This document shows, one piece after another, positions 47,183-56,218 of a stretch of DNA of 64,000 bases (the stretch's first letter is position 1; each line of letters opens with the position of its first letter). The position numbers and the translations under genes are program-made. Source of the stretch: Siphonodentalium dalli (lineage: Eukaryota > Mollusca > Scaphopoda > Gadilida > Siphonodentaliidae); assembly GCA_032622095.1 (NCBI GenBank), contig CP136068.1:149429365-149493364 (forward strand), read 5' to 3'. The notes under the pieces are model-generated. The model did not search any database. It was not told the origin of the DNA and saw only the letters and a program-made list of their open reading frames with translations.

Positions 47183-47845
47183 ATGTCATCAGAAGATAGT
47201 ACCACCATGTCCTCTCCATCAAATGAGGCTCTTCAATTGGATTTCACCATTGATAACGGCGATCTGCTGCCTTGCAGCCAGCTGGGGAAATCTACAGAAG
47301 CGATCCTGGATGACGTTATGAGGGATTTCATCCCCATAACAAACCAGAGACAGCCCTTAAACATGATGCGAGCCCGTCTACAACATGCTGCTGACAGTGG
47401 CTACACTCCGGAGGGGCTGACTCTTGACTTTAAGATCAGCGAGGCCGACACCGACGAAGAAATGCACCAGCTCATACACACTGGTGTCGAGGAGGGCCGT
47501 AAAGCCTTCATCACGTCACTTGTGGCTCTTCTTGACGTTAAGATTGCCTCTTTGAATTTGGAACTGAAAAAAGCAGTGACCCAAGCGCTGGACACCCTTC
47601 CAATTGTCCACCCTCAAAGTGGAGATGTGCGGACCCGGATTATCTCGGAAACGAAGAAACACAATAACGAATGTGCAGACCGACTATTAGACTACAAGAT
47701 GCAACTGCGTGCAGATTACAGGAAAGGACGGCACACTTCGGGCGTGTCGCAGGAACACGCATTCAAGAAACCATACAGCGATAACCGCAGACACAACGGA
47801 TCGCATCACGGAAAATGGAGGAACAATAGAGGCAACAGGCATTGA
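47183..47845 (+). CDS. PLE ORF1, intact, copy 7 (unknown function, basic C-terminus)
   Basis: 220 aa from an ATG with A at -3 (AAAG-ATG). No domain that I recognise. Residues 1-50 are acidic and Ser/Asp-rich. Residues 95-140 look helical (Glu/Ala/Leu-rich, with LVALLDVKIASLNLELKKAV) and could self-associate. Residues 170-220 are strongly basic and rich in Arg, Asn, His, Lys and Gly, as in RNA-binding tails. There is no zinc knuckle and no GIY-YIG motif. By position, upstream of the RT in every complete unit, it resembles the nucleic-acid-binding ORF1 or Gag-like partner of other retroelements, but that role is inference. Val at residue 142. Confidence 0.85.
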   Translation: MSSEDSTTMSSPSNEALQLDFTIDNGDLLPCSQLGKSTEAILDDVMRDFIPITNQRQPLNMMRARLQHAADSGYTPEGLTLDFKISEADTDEEMHQLIHTGVEEGRKAFITSLVALLDVKIASLNLELKKAVTQALDTLPIVHPQSGDVRTRIISETKKHNNECADRLLDYKMQLRADYRKGRHTSGVSQEHAFKKPYSDNRRHNGSHHGKWRNNRGNRH

Positions 47846-48542
47846 ACATTTTGTGTCGTGACAATTGTGTACGATACTGTTACATATGTAGACCCATATT
47901 CATGGCTTGTTTTGTGATTACATTAAATTGATTTTAATGTATTTTCTCTTTATCATTGGTTATTTACAATAACCGACGATTCCACCCCTGGTACTAAATT
48001 ACCTACCGGGGCCACATCCACACACTGATTGATCAGATTCATAGGTTGAATCGCCTACTACGGGAGCTCATACACCCAATTAGTAATTATTATTATTAAT
48101 AATTGCTACTACCCAATATGCGCCTAAAACTCGGTCTCTCTTACACTTAGAGATACATCACCGATCGGACCACACTGTACAGCAGTGCATAAGATCCGTG
48201 TGACTGGTGTCAATTAAATTGATAGCCACTCCCACTTCTAAGTACCCATCACCCATTGGAGCTTAATGTGTGCTGTCTTATCCACATCTGACACACGGCT
48301 CAACCGCAGACTGTCTTCAGTCTAGAGACAGACTCGGCCTTCGATAGACCCTATTCTAAATCTTGCCAGCCAACTATGACATGTGGTTTATTCCACTTTG
48401 TTCTCTCGCTTCTGCGATCGAGGTTTGAGCTGAGGTGATTCCCCGACAGGGGCGTTTGTCTATCTGAGTGGTGTACCCACTCCCCGCATCACATCGATTG
48501 AGGGGCTTAAACAGAGAGCCCGTATTAGCCCTGCATTACAAA
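47846..48542 (+). other. ORF1-ORF2 gap with serial hairpins
   Basis: About 700 nt from the ORF1 stop to the ORF2 ATG. Visible hairpins: AATTATTATTATTAATAATT; CACTG-TACAG-CAGTG; AGTCT-AGAGAC-AGACT; CCCCGACAGGGG (48441-48452); and GAGTGG-TGTAC-CCACTC (48466-48482). The last two lie 60-100 nt before the ORF2 ATG. The gap has no open frame joining ORF1 to ORF2. ORF2 must therefore be reached by splicing, by an internal promoter, or by internal ribosome entry. Confidence 0.55.
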
Positions 48543-50489
48543 ATGACGGCCCGTCGTTTCATCAAAAGCAAAAAGAATCGTAGAGCCAACCTACAACGTG
48601 AGAAAATAATATCTCGCTCTAGATTGTACAAATCACCTGAATACAAACTAAATCAGGCCAAGGAGTTGATACGTAACTTCTCAAACCACCCTCTATCTAA
48701 TGATGAGATTATGGTTCTGGGCTTGGGCCTGAACTTTATACCAACATCTAAGGTGAACAGAATCGGTATAATGAAGGACTTTACGGTTTTTGAGCGTAAC
48801 ATCCGTCTCAGATCACTGTTTGGGTCCTCAGAACAAAGAAATGAAACGCCGCACCCATTTAGGATAAAATCCCGGTTCAATCCGCCCATGGGCGGCAACG
48901 TCCTTGAGGACTACATCTATGCTACGAAACTGGGTGTTTCAAACTATGCACCCAGGCTACATTGCTTGAACATCTCACATAGTCAGAAGCGAGCCTTGAC
49001 ATCTCTGAGTGAGAACAATGACATAATTATCTTAAAAGCAGACAAAAACAATACCACAGTCGTGCTGAACAGGACTGACTACATAAATGAAGGTCTCCGC
49101 CAATTAAACGATGGCATACATTATACTGAACTAACGGAACTGTCTCTCGGTGAGACCCAGAAAAAGGTCGCGAACCTAGTCGCGAGGATGGCACTCAGCA
49201 AAGTCATCGATACCAGAACTCATGACTATCTCACAACGGAAGCTCATAAAATCAGAGTACCGTATCTGTATTTGCTTCCAAAAATACACAAATTAAAAAT
49301 TAACCCTGAGTCACTTGACCCGGCTTCGGGACTGGACACGGAGTTCATAGTACCGGGCAGACCAATAATATCACAGTGCGGAGGCCCGACTGAGCGAATT
49401 GGTCGCATATTAGACTATTTTCTCCTGCCAATCACTAAGAAACAGCCTACAAACATCCGGAATACACCTCACCTATTGGAAATGCTTGAAAATTTACAGC
49501 TCCCGGCAGATGTTTTGCTGGTCACTTTTGACATCAGCTCAATGTACACTAACATGAGATTTGACGAAATCTTAGAAGCACTACACATGGAACTGAGTGC
49601 CAATGATAATATGGTATATGACATACCACGGCCGAGTTCGGATAATCTCATTGAGATAGCAAAAATTCTTCTATACGGCAACGAATTCACATTTAATGGA
49701 AAGAAGTATAAACAGATTGTTGGCGCTCCACAGGGAGCGGTGCCATCGCCCGAAATTATAGACATTGCTATGCACGCACACATGGAAAACATATTTGGGA
49801 GGTATCCCTTTAAGGCAAACATTCTATTTCACAAGAGATTCCGTGATGACGGGCTTATATTATTCTCAGGGACACAAGAAGAAGCACAGCTCTTCTTTGA
49901 TATAGCCAATTCCATGCACGACTTGCTGAAATTCACCTATGAAATCGACTCCCAGATATGCACATTTCTTGATCTTGAAATATTCAAGGGTGATCGTTTT
50001 GCCAAAACAGGGATTTTGGATACGAAATGTCACATAAAAAAGACAGAAACATTCCAATACTTGCATCGCCGCTCAAATCACCCGACATCGAACTTCAAAT
50101 CGTTTGTCAGGGGAGAATGCATAAGATATTTAAGAAATTGCAACAATGCTATGGATTTCTACGTCAGGAGAGACTTATTTGTGACAAAGCTCATGAATCG
50201 TGGATACAAACATCGAGATATTCATGAATGGACCGACACGATAGAATTCTCGGGAAGGAACGCACATCTACTCCGCAAATCGGGGAATAAATGTATCAGT
50301 CCCCGTACAATTTCGCTTGCTACTACATTTCACCCAGGTGCTTCGAAATTAGCCCGCACTCTGAGCCAGTATTGGGGTAATCTAACTGACAGCCACCACA
50401 CATACCACGACTTTTCTGGTACGAAACCAGGCATAATATTTCGACGCCAGAAAAATATCGGGGAGCTCATCTCCAAGAAACGGATTTGA
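48543..50489 (+). CDS. Penelope-like reverse transcriptase (ORF2), copy 7
   Basis: 648 aa from the ATG at 48543. The open frame starts at 48468 but with GTG right after a TGA, so the ATG is chosen. Landmarks (ATG numbering): PLE N-terminal block FSNHPLSNDE (46-55) and GLNFIPT (62-68); IIILKADKNN (162-170); LYLLPKIHK (242-250); GRPIIS (272-277); RT motif A FDISSMYTN (329-337, catalytic D330); motif B GAPQGAVPSP (394-403); motif C FRDD (433-436, catalytic D435 and D436); FLD (475-477); FQYLHRRSNHP (504-514); C-terminal IIFRRQKNIGEL (631-642). The frame ends 6 residues later. In endonuclease-bearing PLEs a GIY-YIG domain follows this block, and here it is missing. Asn at residue 16 is unique to this copy. 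Likely catalyses target-primed reverse transcription of the element's RNA. Confidence 0.95.
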   Translation: MTARRFIKSKKNRRANLQREKIISRSRLYKSPEYKLNQAKELIRNFSNHPLSNDEIMVLGLGLNFIPTSKVNRIGIMKDFTVFERNIRLRSLFGSSEQRNETPHPFRIKSRFNPPMGGNVLEDYIYATKLGVSNYAPRLHCLNISHSQKRALTSLSENNDIIILKADKNNTTVVLNRTDYINEGLRQLNDGIHYTELTELSLGETQKKVANLVARMALSKVIDTRTHDYLTTEAHKIRVPYLYLLPKIHKLKINPESLDPASGLDTEFIVPGRPIISQCGGPTERIGRILDYFLLPITKKQPTNIRNTPHLLEMLENLQLPADVLLVTFDISSMYTNMRFDEILEALHMELSANDNMVYDIPRPSSDNLIEIAKILLYGNEFTFNGKKYKQIVGAPQGAVPSPEIIDIAMHAHMENIFGRYPFKANILFHKRFRDDGLILFSGTQEEAQLFFDIANSMHDLLKFTYEIDSQICTFLDLEIFKGDRFAKTGILDTKCHIKKTETFQYLHRRSNHPTSNFKSFVRGECIRYLRNCNNAMDFYVRRDLFVTKLMNRGYKHRDIHEWTDTIEFSGRNAHLLRKSGNKCISPRTISLATTFHPGASKLARTLSQYWGNLTDSHHTYHDFSGTKPGIIFRRQKNIGELISKKRI

Positions 50490-51362
50490 CAGCCCATTTT
50501 CACATGTACATGTGTCGCCACACACGTCAATTTTCTTGCACAAAAAGCATCGATATTTACATAGCCTATAACCCACATACCGATTGATGTCCAGACACCT
50601 ACCAAACAGCTTCAGGCGTACTCCTTTATCACAGCTGGACACTGTCTGGAGTCGACGGCAAAGTGCCGCTTAGAGATTAGAGTGCGCCCACATATGGCGC
50701 CGACTGAGGGTTTACTATTACACGGAAATTGATGCCAAAATGTCTCGCCAACGATCAAACAAGCTCGATTAGGTGACATTCTGACTGGCACATTTATGCT
50801 GATATCACAGCTGCACCATTAAATGTACATCAATCACAGTATTCTTTCTTATGTCTAGCTGTTGGCAGTTTTCGGAATCCAGAATATCAATGGGTTATCT
50901 ATCGGCTCCTGTTCTGTGATACCCTTACATAATACCCAGGTGCCGACATCGCACATGTCGCCCCAGATTAAATTCTGGCCGTCATAGATTACGGTTTAAC
51001 GCACCATTCTTCAGAAGAAAAAAAATGTAGGAGTCGAGCCAGTGTTGAAGTATCGGGACTTCCTCACAAATTAGCATGAGTTGGCATGCTCGTATGTGCT
51101 CATACATACGCGTACACTTCCCCAACAGTGTATACAGACCCGATTGACCTGCATCCCTGATGAGACGAAGGTCATTAAACATATCTGTCGAAACAATAAA
51201 TGGACCCATTATAACACTTATTGTTATACATGTTCTGCTCGTTTGAATATTTGCCCTATTTACGAGCTCATAGCGATATGGCCATGTTATTGTCGGGTGC
51301 CGACCAGCATTGGGGTTCGCTGTGTCAGACAATAGATAGAAAAGGATTTCATTTATACACAC
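50490..51362 (+). repeat. PLE 3' region / pseudo-LTR, copy 7
   Basis: 873 nt, ending TATACACAC and joined to the leader of copy 8. Confidence 0.85.
51157..51225 (+). ncRNA. candidate hammerhead ribozyme, copy 7
   Basis: CTGATGA 51157-51163, helix III strand TTATTGT 51218-51224, cleavage base T51225. The predicted unit-length RNA from T46439 to T51225 would be 4786 nt. Confidence 0.45.
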
Positions 51363-51968
51363 TTGATCTTATTCCGAAGTCCCTTCTGGGTATCATATGG
51401 TTTACCATGTTGATCTCTATTTGTTTAAGCAGTGGAGCCCAGGCTCTTCGGCGCTCGTCCTGTATATGGGCCATGTCGCTAGAGCTTTTGGTAATAAGGG
51501 CTTGAATCAACTATATACTGTTTATAGTATAACCGGGCACGGAATCTACTATATACTGATTCCACCGAATGAGTACGGGTATGCTATGCATATCCATTTG
51601 CACTATATGATTGCTCATACAACTGAGTAGCATCAACTATTTACTGATTTACTATTTACTGATAGCATAAAATATGCTATGCATATCTATATGCGCTATA
51701 TGTTTGTACATACTCGCAATTTGGTATCGAGTTATGGATTAGTTCCCATCTCCGTGGCCTATGGAGCCTTTGGCTTGGCATGGGCCTGGCATAAAACTGC
51801 CTGAGTATAATTGACTTACACTGGAGAGCATTGTCTCCCTTTACAGCTTCGCAGCGGTGGTCCACGGGGGCCTCGCTGTTTGACGTGCACTGACACCCAT
51901 AAATGTCATCGCTCCGTGAATATATAACTGGACATAGGCACAATCTGCATCATCACACATTTTGAAAG

Positions 51969-52631
51969 ATGTCATCAGAAGATAGTACCACCATGTCCTC
52001 TCCATCAAATGAGGCTCTTCAATTGGATTTCACCATTGATAACGGCGATCTGCTGCCTTGCAGCCAGCTGGGGAAATCTACAGAAGCGATCCTGGATGAC
52101 GTTATGAGGGATTTCATCCCCATAACAAACCAGAGACAGCCCTTAAACATGATGCGAGCCCGTCTACAACATGCTGCTGACAGTGGCTACACTCCGGAGG
52201 GGCTGACTCTTGACTTTAAGATCAGCGAGGCCGACACCGACGAAGAAATGCACCAGCTCATACACACTGGTGTCGAGGAGGGCCGTAAAGCCTTCATCAC
52301 GTCACTTGTGGCTCTTCTTGACGTTAAGATTGCCTCTTTGAATTTGGAACTGAAAAAAGCAGTGACCCAAGCGCTGGACACCCTTCCAATTGTCCACCCT
52401 CAAAGTGGAGATGTGCGGACCCGGATTATCTCGGAAACGAAGAAACACAATAACGAATGTGCAGACCGACTATTAGACTACAAGATGCAACTGCGTGCAG
52501 ATTACAGGAAAGGACGGCACACTTCGGGCGTGTCGCAGGAACACGCATTCAAGAAACCATACAGCGATAACCGCAGACACAACGGATCGCATCACGGAAA
52601 ATGGAGGAACAATAGAGGCAACAGGCATTGA
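51969..52631 (+). CDS. PLE ORF1, intact, copy 8
   Basis: 220 aa, identical in sequence to the copy 7 product as far as I can read, with Val at residue 142. ATG 48 nt downstream of TATATAA at 51921. Function unknown, and the same description as for 47183 applies. Confidence 0.85.
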   Translation: MSSEDSTTMSSPSNEALQLDFTIDNGDLLPCSQLGKSTEAILDDVMRDFIPITNQRQPLNMMRARLQHAADSGYTPEGLTLDFKISEADTDEEMHQLIHTGVEEGRKAFITSLVALLDVKIASLNLELKKAVTQALDTLPIVHPQSGDVRTRIISETKKHNNECADRLLDYKMQLRADYRKGRHTSGVSQEHAFKKPYSDNRRHNGSHHGKWRNNRGNRH

Positions 52632-53328
52632 ACATTTTGTGTCGTGACAATTGTGTACGATACTGTTACATATGTAGACCCATATTCATGGCTTGTTTTG
52701 TGATTACATTAAATTGATTTTAATGTATTTTCTCTTTATCATTGGTTATTTACAATAACCGACGATTCCACCCCTGGTACTAAATTACCTACCGGGGCCA
52801 CATCCACACACTGATTGATCAGATTCATAGGTTGAATCGCCTACTACGGGAGCTCATACACCCAATTAGTAATTATTATTATTAATAATTGCTACTACCC
52901 AATATGCGCCTAAAACTCGGTCTCTCTTACACTTAGAGATACATCACCGATCGGACCACACTGTACAGCAGTGCATAAGATCCGTGTGACTGGTGTCAAT
53001 TAAATTGATAGCCACTCCCACTTCTAAGTACCCGTCACCCATTGGAGCTTAATGTGTGCTGTCTTATCCACATCTGACACACGGCTCAACCGCAGACTGT
53101 CTTCAGTCTAGAGACAGACTCGGCCTTCGATAGACCCTATTCTAAATCTTGCCAGCCAACTATGACATGTGGTTTATTCCACTTTGTTCTCTCGCTTCTG
53201 CGATCGAGGTTTGAGCTGAGGTGATTCCCCGACAGGGGCGTTTGTCTATCTGAGTGGTGTACCCACTCCCCGCATCACATCGATTGAGGGGCTTAAACAG
53301 AGAGCCCGTATTAGCCCTGCATTACAAA

Positions 53329-55275
53329 ATGACGGCCCGTCGTTTCATCAAAAGCAAAAAGAATCGTAGAGCCAAGCTACAACGTGAGAAAATAATATCT
53401 CGCTCTAGATTGTACAAATCACCCGAATACAAACTAAATCAGGCCAAGGAGTTGATACGTAACTTCTCAAACCACCCTCTATCTAATGATGAGATTATGG
53501 TTCTGGGCTTGGGCCTGAACTTTATACCAACATCTAAGGTGAACAGAATCGGTATAATGAAGGACTTTACGGTTTTTGAGCGTAACATCCGTCTCAGATC
53601 ACTGTTTGGGTCCTCAGAACAAAGAAATGAAACGCCGCACCCATTTAGGATAAAATCCCGGTTCAATCCGCCCATGGGCGGCAACGTCCTTGAGGACTAC
53701 ATCTATGCTACGAAACTGGGTGTTTCAAACTATGCACCCAGGCTACATTGCTTGAACATCTCACATAGTCAGAAGCGAGCCTTGACATCTCTGAGTGAGA
53801 ACAATGACATAATTATCTTAAAAGCAGACAAAAACAATACCACAGTCGTGCTGAACAGGACTGACTACATAAATGAAGGTCTCCGCCAATTAAACGATGG
53901 CATACATTATACTGAACTAACGGAACTGTCTCTCGGTGAGACCCAGAAAAAGGTCGCGAACCTAGTCGCGAGGATGGCACTCAGCAAAGTCATCGATACC
54001 AGAACTCATGACTATCTCACAACGGAAGCTCATAAAATCAGAGTACCGTATCTGTATTTGCTTCCAAAAATACACAAATTAAAAATTAACCCTGAGTCAC
54101 TTGACCCGGCTTCGGGACTGGACACGGAGTTCATAGTACCGGGCAGACCAATAATATCACAGTGCGGAGGCCCGACTGAGCGAATTGGTCGCATATTAGA
54201 CTATTTTCTCCTGCCAATCACTAAGAAACAGCCTACAAACATCCGGAATACACCTCACCTATTGGAAATGCTTGAAAATTTACAGCTCCCGGCAGATGTT
54301 TTGCTGGTCACTTTTGACATCAGCTCAATGTACACTAACATGAGATTTGACGAAATCTTAGAAGCACTACACATGGAACTGAGTGCCAATGATAATATGG
54401 TATATGACATACCACGGCCGAGTTCGGATAATCTCATTGAGATAGCAAAAATTCTTCTATACGGCAACGAATTCACATTTAATGGAAAGAAGTATAAACA
54501 GATTGTTGGCGCTCCACAGGGAGCGGTGCCATCGCCCGAAATTATAGACATTGCTATGCACGCACACATGGAAAACATATTTGGGAGGTATCCCTTTAAG
54601 GCAAACATTCTATTTCACAAGAGATTCCGTGATGACGGGCTTATATTATTCTCAGGGACACAAGAAGAAGCACAGCTCTTCTTTGATATAGCCAATTCCA
54701 TGCACGACTTGCTGAAATTCACCTATGAAATCGACTCCCAGATATGCACATTTCTTGATCTTGAAATATTCAAGGGTGATCGTTTTGCCAAAACAGGGAT
54801 TTTGGATACGAAATGTCACATAAAAAAGACAGAAACATTCCAATACTTGCATCGCCGCTCAAATCACCCGACATCGAACTTCAAATCGTTTGTCAGGGGA
54901 GAATGCATAAGATATTTAAGAAATTGCAACAATGCTATGGATTTCTACGTCAGGAGAGACTTATTTGTGACAAAGCTCATGAATCGTGGATACAAACATC
55001 GAGATATTCATGAATGGACCGACACGATAGAATTCTCGGGAAGGAACGCACATCTACTCCGCAAATCGGGGAATAAATGTATCAGTCCCCGTACAATTTC
55101 GCTTGCTACTACATTTCACCCAGGTGCTTCGAAATTAGCCCGCACTCTGAGCCAGTATTGGGGTAATCTAACTGACAGCCACCACACATACCACGACTTT
55201 TCTGGTACGAAACCAGGCATAATATTTCGACGCCAGAAAAATATCGGGGAGCTCATCTCCAAGAAACGGATTTGA
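53329..55275 (+). CDS. Penelope-like reverse transcriptase (ORF2), copy 8
   Basis: 648 aa from the ATG at 53329, with all catalytic motifs present. Lys at residue 16, Val at residue 541. Together with ORF1 at 51969 it forms a second unit with a full coding set. No GIY-YIG domain before or after. Confidence 0.95.
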   Translation: MTARRFIKSKKNRRAKLQREKIISRSRLYKSPEYKLNQAKELIRNFSNHPLSNDEIMVLGLGLNFIPTSKVNRIGIMKDFTVFERNIRLRSLFGSSEQRNETPHPFRIKSRFNPPMGGNVLEDYIYATKLGVSNYAPRLHCLNISHSQKRALTSLSENNDIIILKADKNNTTVVLNRTDYINEGLRQLNDGIHYTELTELSLGETQKKVANLVARMALSKVIDTRTHDYLTTEAHKIRVPYLYLLPKIHKLKINPESLDPASGLDTEFIVPGRPIISQCGGPTERIGRILDYFLLPITKKQPTNIRNTPHLLEMLENLQLPADVLLVTFDISSMYTNMRFDEILEALHMELSANDNMVYDIPRPSSDNLIEIAKILLYGNEFTFNGKKYKQIVGAPQGAVPSPEIIDIAMHAHMENIFGRYPFKANILFHKRFRDDGLILFSGTQEEAQLFFDIANSMHDLLKFTYEIDSQICTFLDLEIFKGDRFAKTGILDTKCHIKKTETFQYLHRRSNHPTSNFKSFVRGECIRYLRNCNNAMDFYVRRDLFVTKLMNRGYKHRDIHEWTDTIEFSGRNAHLLRKSGNKCISPRTISLATTFHPGASKLARTLSQYWGNLTDSHHTYHDFSGTKPGIIFRRQKNIGELISKKRI

Positions 55276-56149
55276 CAGCCCATTTTCACATGTACATGTG
55301 TCGCCACACACGTCAATTTTCTTGCACAAAAAGCATCGATATTTACATAGCCTATAACCCACATACCGATTGATGTCCAGACACCTACCAAACAGCTTCA
55401 GGCGTACTCCTTTATCACAGCTGGACACTGTCTGGAGTCGACGGCAAAGTGCCGCTTAGAGATTAGAGTGCGCCCACATATGGCGCCGACTGAGGGTTTA
55501 CTATTACACGGAAATTGATGCCAAAATGTCTCGCCAACGATCAAACAAGCTCGATTAGGTGACATTCTGACTGGCACATTTATGCTGATATCACAGCTGC
55601 ACCATTAAATGTACATCAATCACAGTATTCTTTCTTATGTCTAGCTGTTGGCAGTTTTCGGAATCCAGAATATCAATGGGTTATCTATCGGCCCCTGTTC
55701 TGTGATACCCTTACATAATACCCAGGTGCCGACATCGCACATGTCGCCCCAGATTAAATTCTGGCCGTCATAGATTACGGTTTAACGCACCATTCTTCAG
55801 AAGAAAAAAAAATGTAGGAGTCGAGCCAGTGTTGAAGTATCGGGACTTCCTCACAAATTAGCATGAGTTGGCATGCTCGTATGTGCTCATACATACGCGT
55901 ACACTTCCCCAACAGTGTATACAGACCCGATTGACCTGCATCCCTGATGAGACGAAGGTCATTAAACATATCTGTCGAAACAATAAATGGACCCATTATA
56001 ACACTTATTGTTATACATGTTCTGCTCGTTTGAATATTTGCCCTATTTACGAGCTCATAGCGATATGGCCATGTTATTGTCGGGTGCCGACCAGCATTGG
56101 GGTTCGCTGTGTCAGACAATAGATAGAAAAGGATTTCATTTATACACAC
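55276..56149 (+). repeat. PLE 3' region / pseudo-LTR, copy 8
   Basis: 874 nt. Shares GGCCCCTG and the long A run (AAGAAAAAAAAATG) with copy 3 and not with copies 4, 6 and 7. Confidence 0.85.
55944..56012 (+). ncRNA. candidate hammerhead ribozyme, copy 8
   Basis: CTGATGA 55944-55950, helix III strand TTATTGT 56005-56011, cleavage base T56012. Confidence 0.45.
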
Positions 56150-56218
56150 TGGGTGCCGACCAGCATTGGGTTCTGCTGTGTCAGACAGTAGATAGAAAAT
56201 GATTTCATTTATACACAC
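56150..56218 (+). mobile_element. 69-bp PLE 3' tail fragment at the right boundary, diverged
   Basis: Starts GGGTGCCGACC like the fragment at 41861 but differs at several bases (GGGTTCTGCTG for GGGGTTCGCTG, CAGACAGTAG for CAGACAATAG, AAAATGATT for AAAAGGATT). It abuts host DNA and is the most diverged piece of the array, so it is probably the oldest. Confidence 0.85.

Larger units (their letters stand above)
46577..51362 (+). mobile_element. complete PLE unit, copy 7
   Basis: 4786 bp: leader, intact ORF1 (47183-47845), gap, intact ORF2 (48543-50489), 3' region. One of two units with both frames open, so a candidate for an autonomous copy. Confidence 0.93.
51363..56149 (+). mobile_element. 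complete PLE unit, copy 8
   Basis: 4787 bp, both ORFs open. Nearest complete unit to the right flank. Differs from copy 7 by only a few substitutions and a homopolymer length change (for example GGCCCCTG at about 55691). Confidence 0.93.
31979..56218. mobile_element. composite array of an endonuclease-less Penelope-like element
   Basis: A 24.2 kb block made only of copies of one PLE. From left to right: full minus copy 31979-36762; minus 3' fragment 36763-37424; plus 5'-truncated copies 37425-39832 and 39833-41860; plus 70-bp tail 41861-41930; plus near-full copy 41931-46576; full plus copies 46577-51362 and 51363-56149; plus 69-bp tail 56150-56218. The block begins GTGTGTATAAATGAAAT and ends with its complement, so the element's 3' terminus faces genomic DNA on both sides. 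The boundaries are sharp and no host sequence interrupts the block. Confidence 0.92.

Noticed and set aside
48468-48542. Start of the RT 25 codons upstream of the ATG
   Set aside because: The codon there is GTG directly after an in-frame TGA. For a eukaryotic element the ATG at 48543 with A at -3 is the better start. The same holds for all copies.
31979-56218. Many additional open frames on both strands of the array (66-143 codons), repeated in each unit
   Set aside because: They overlap the RT, ORF1 or 3' region in other frames and are repeated only because the copies are nearly identical. They give no family signal.
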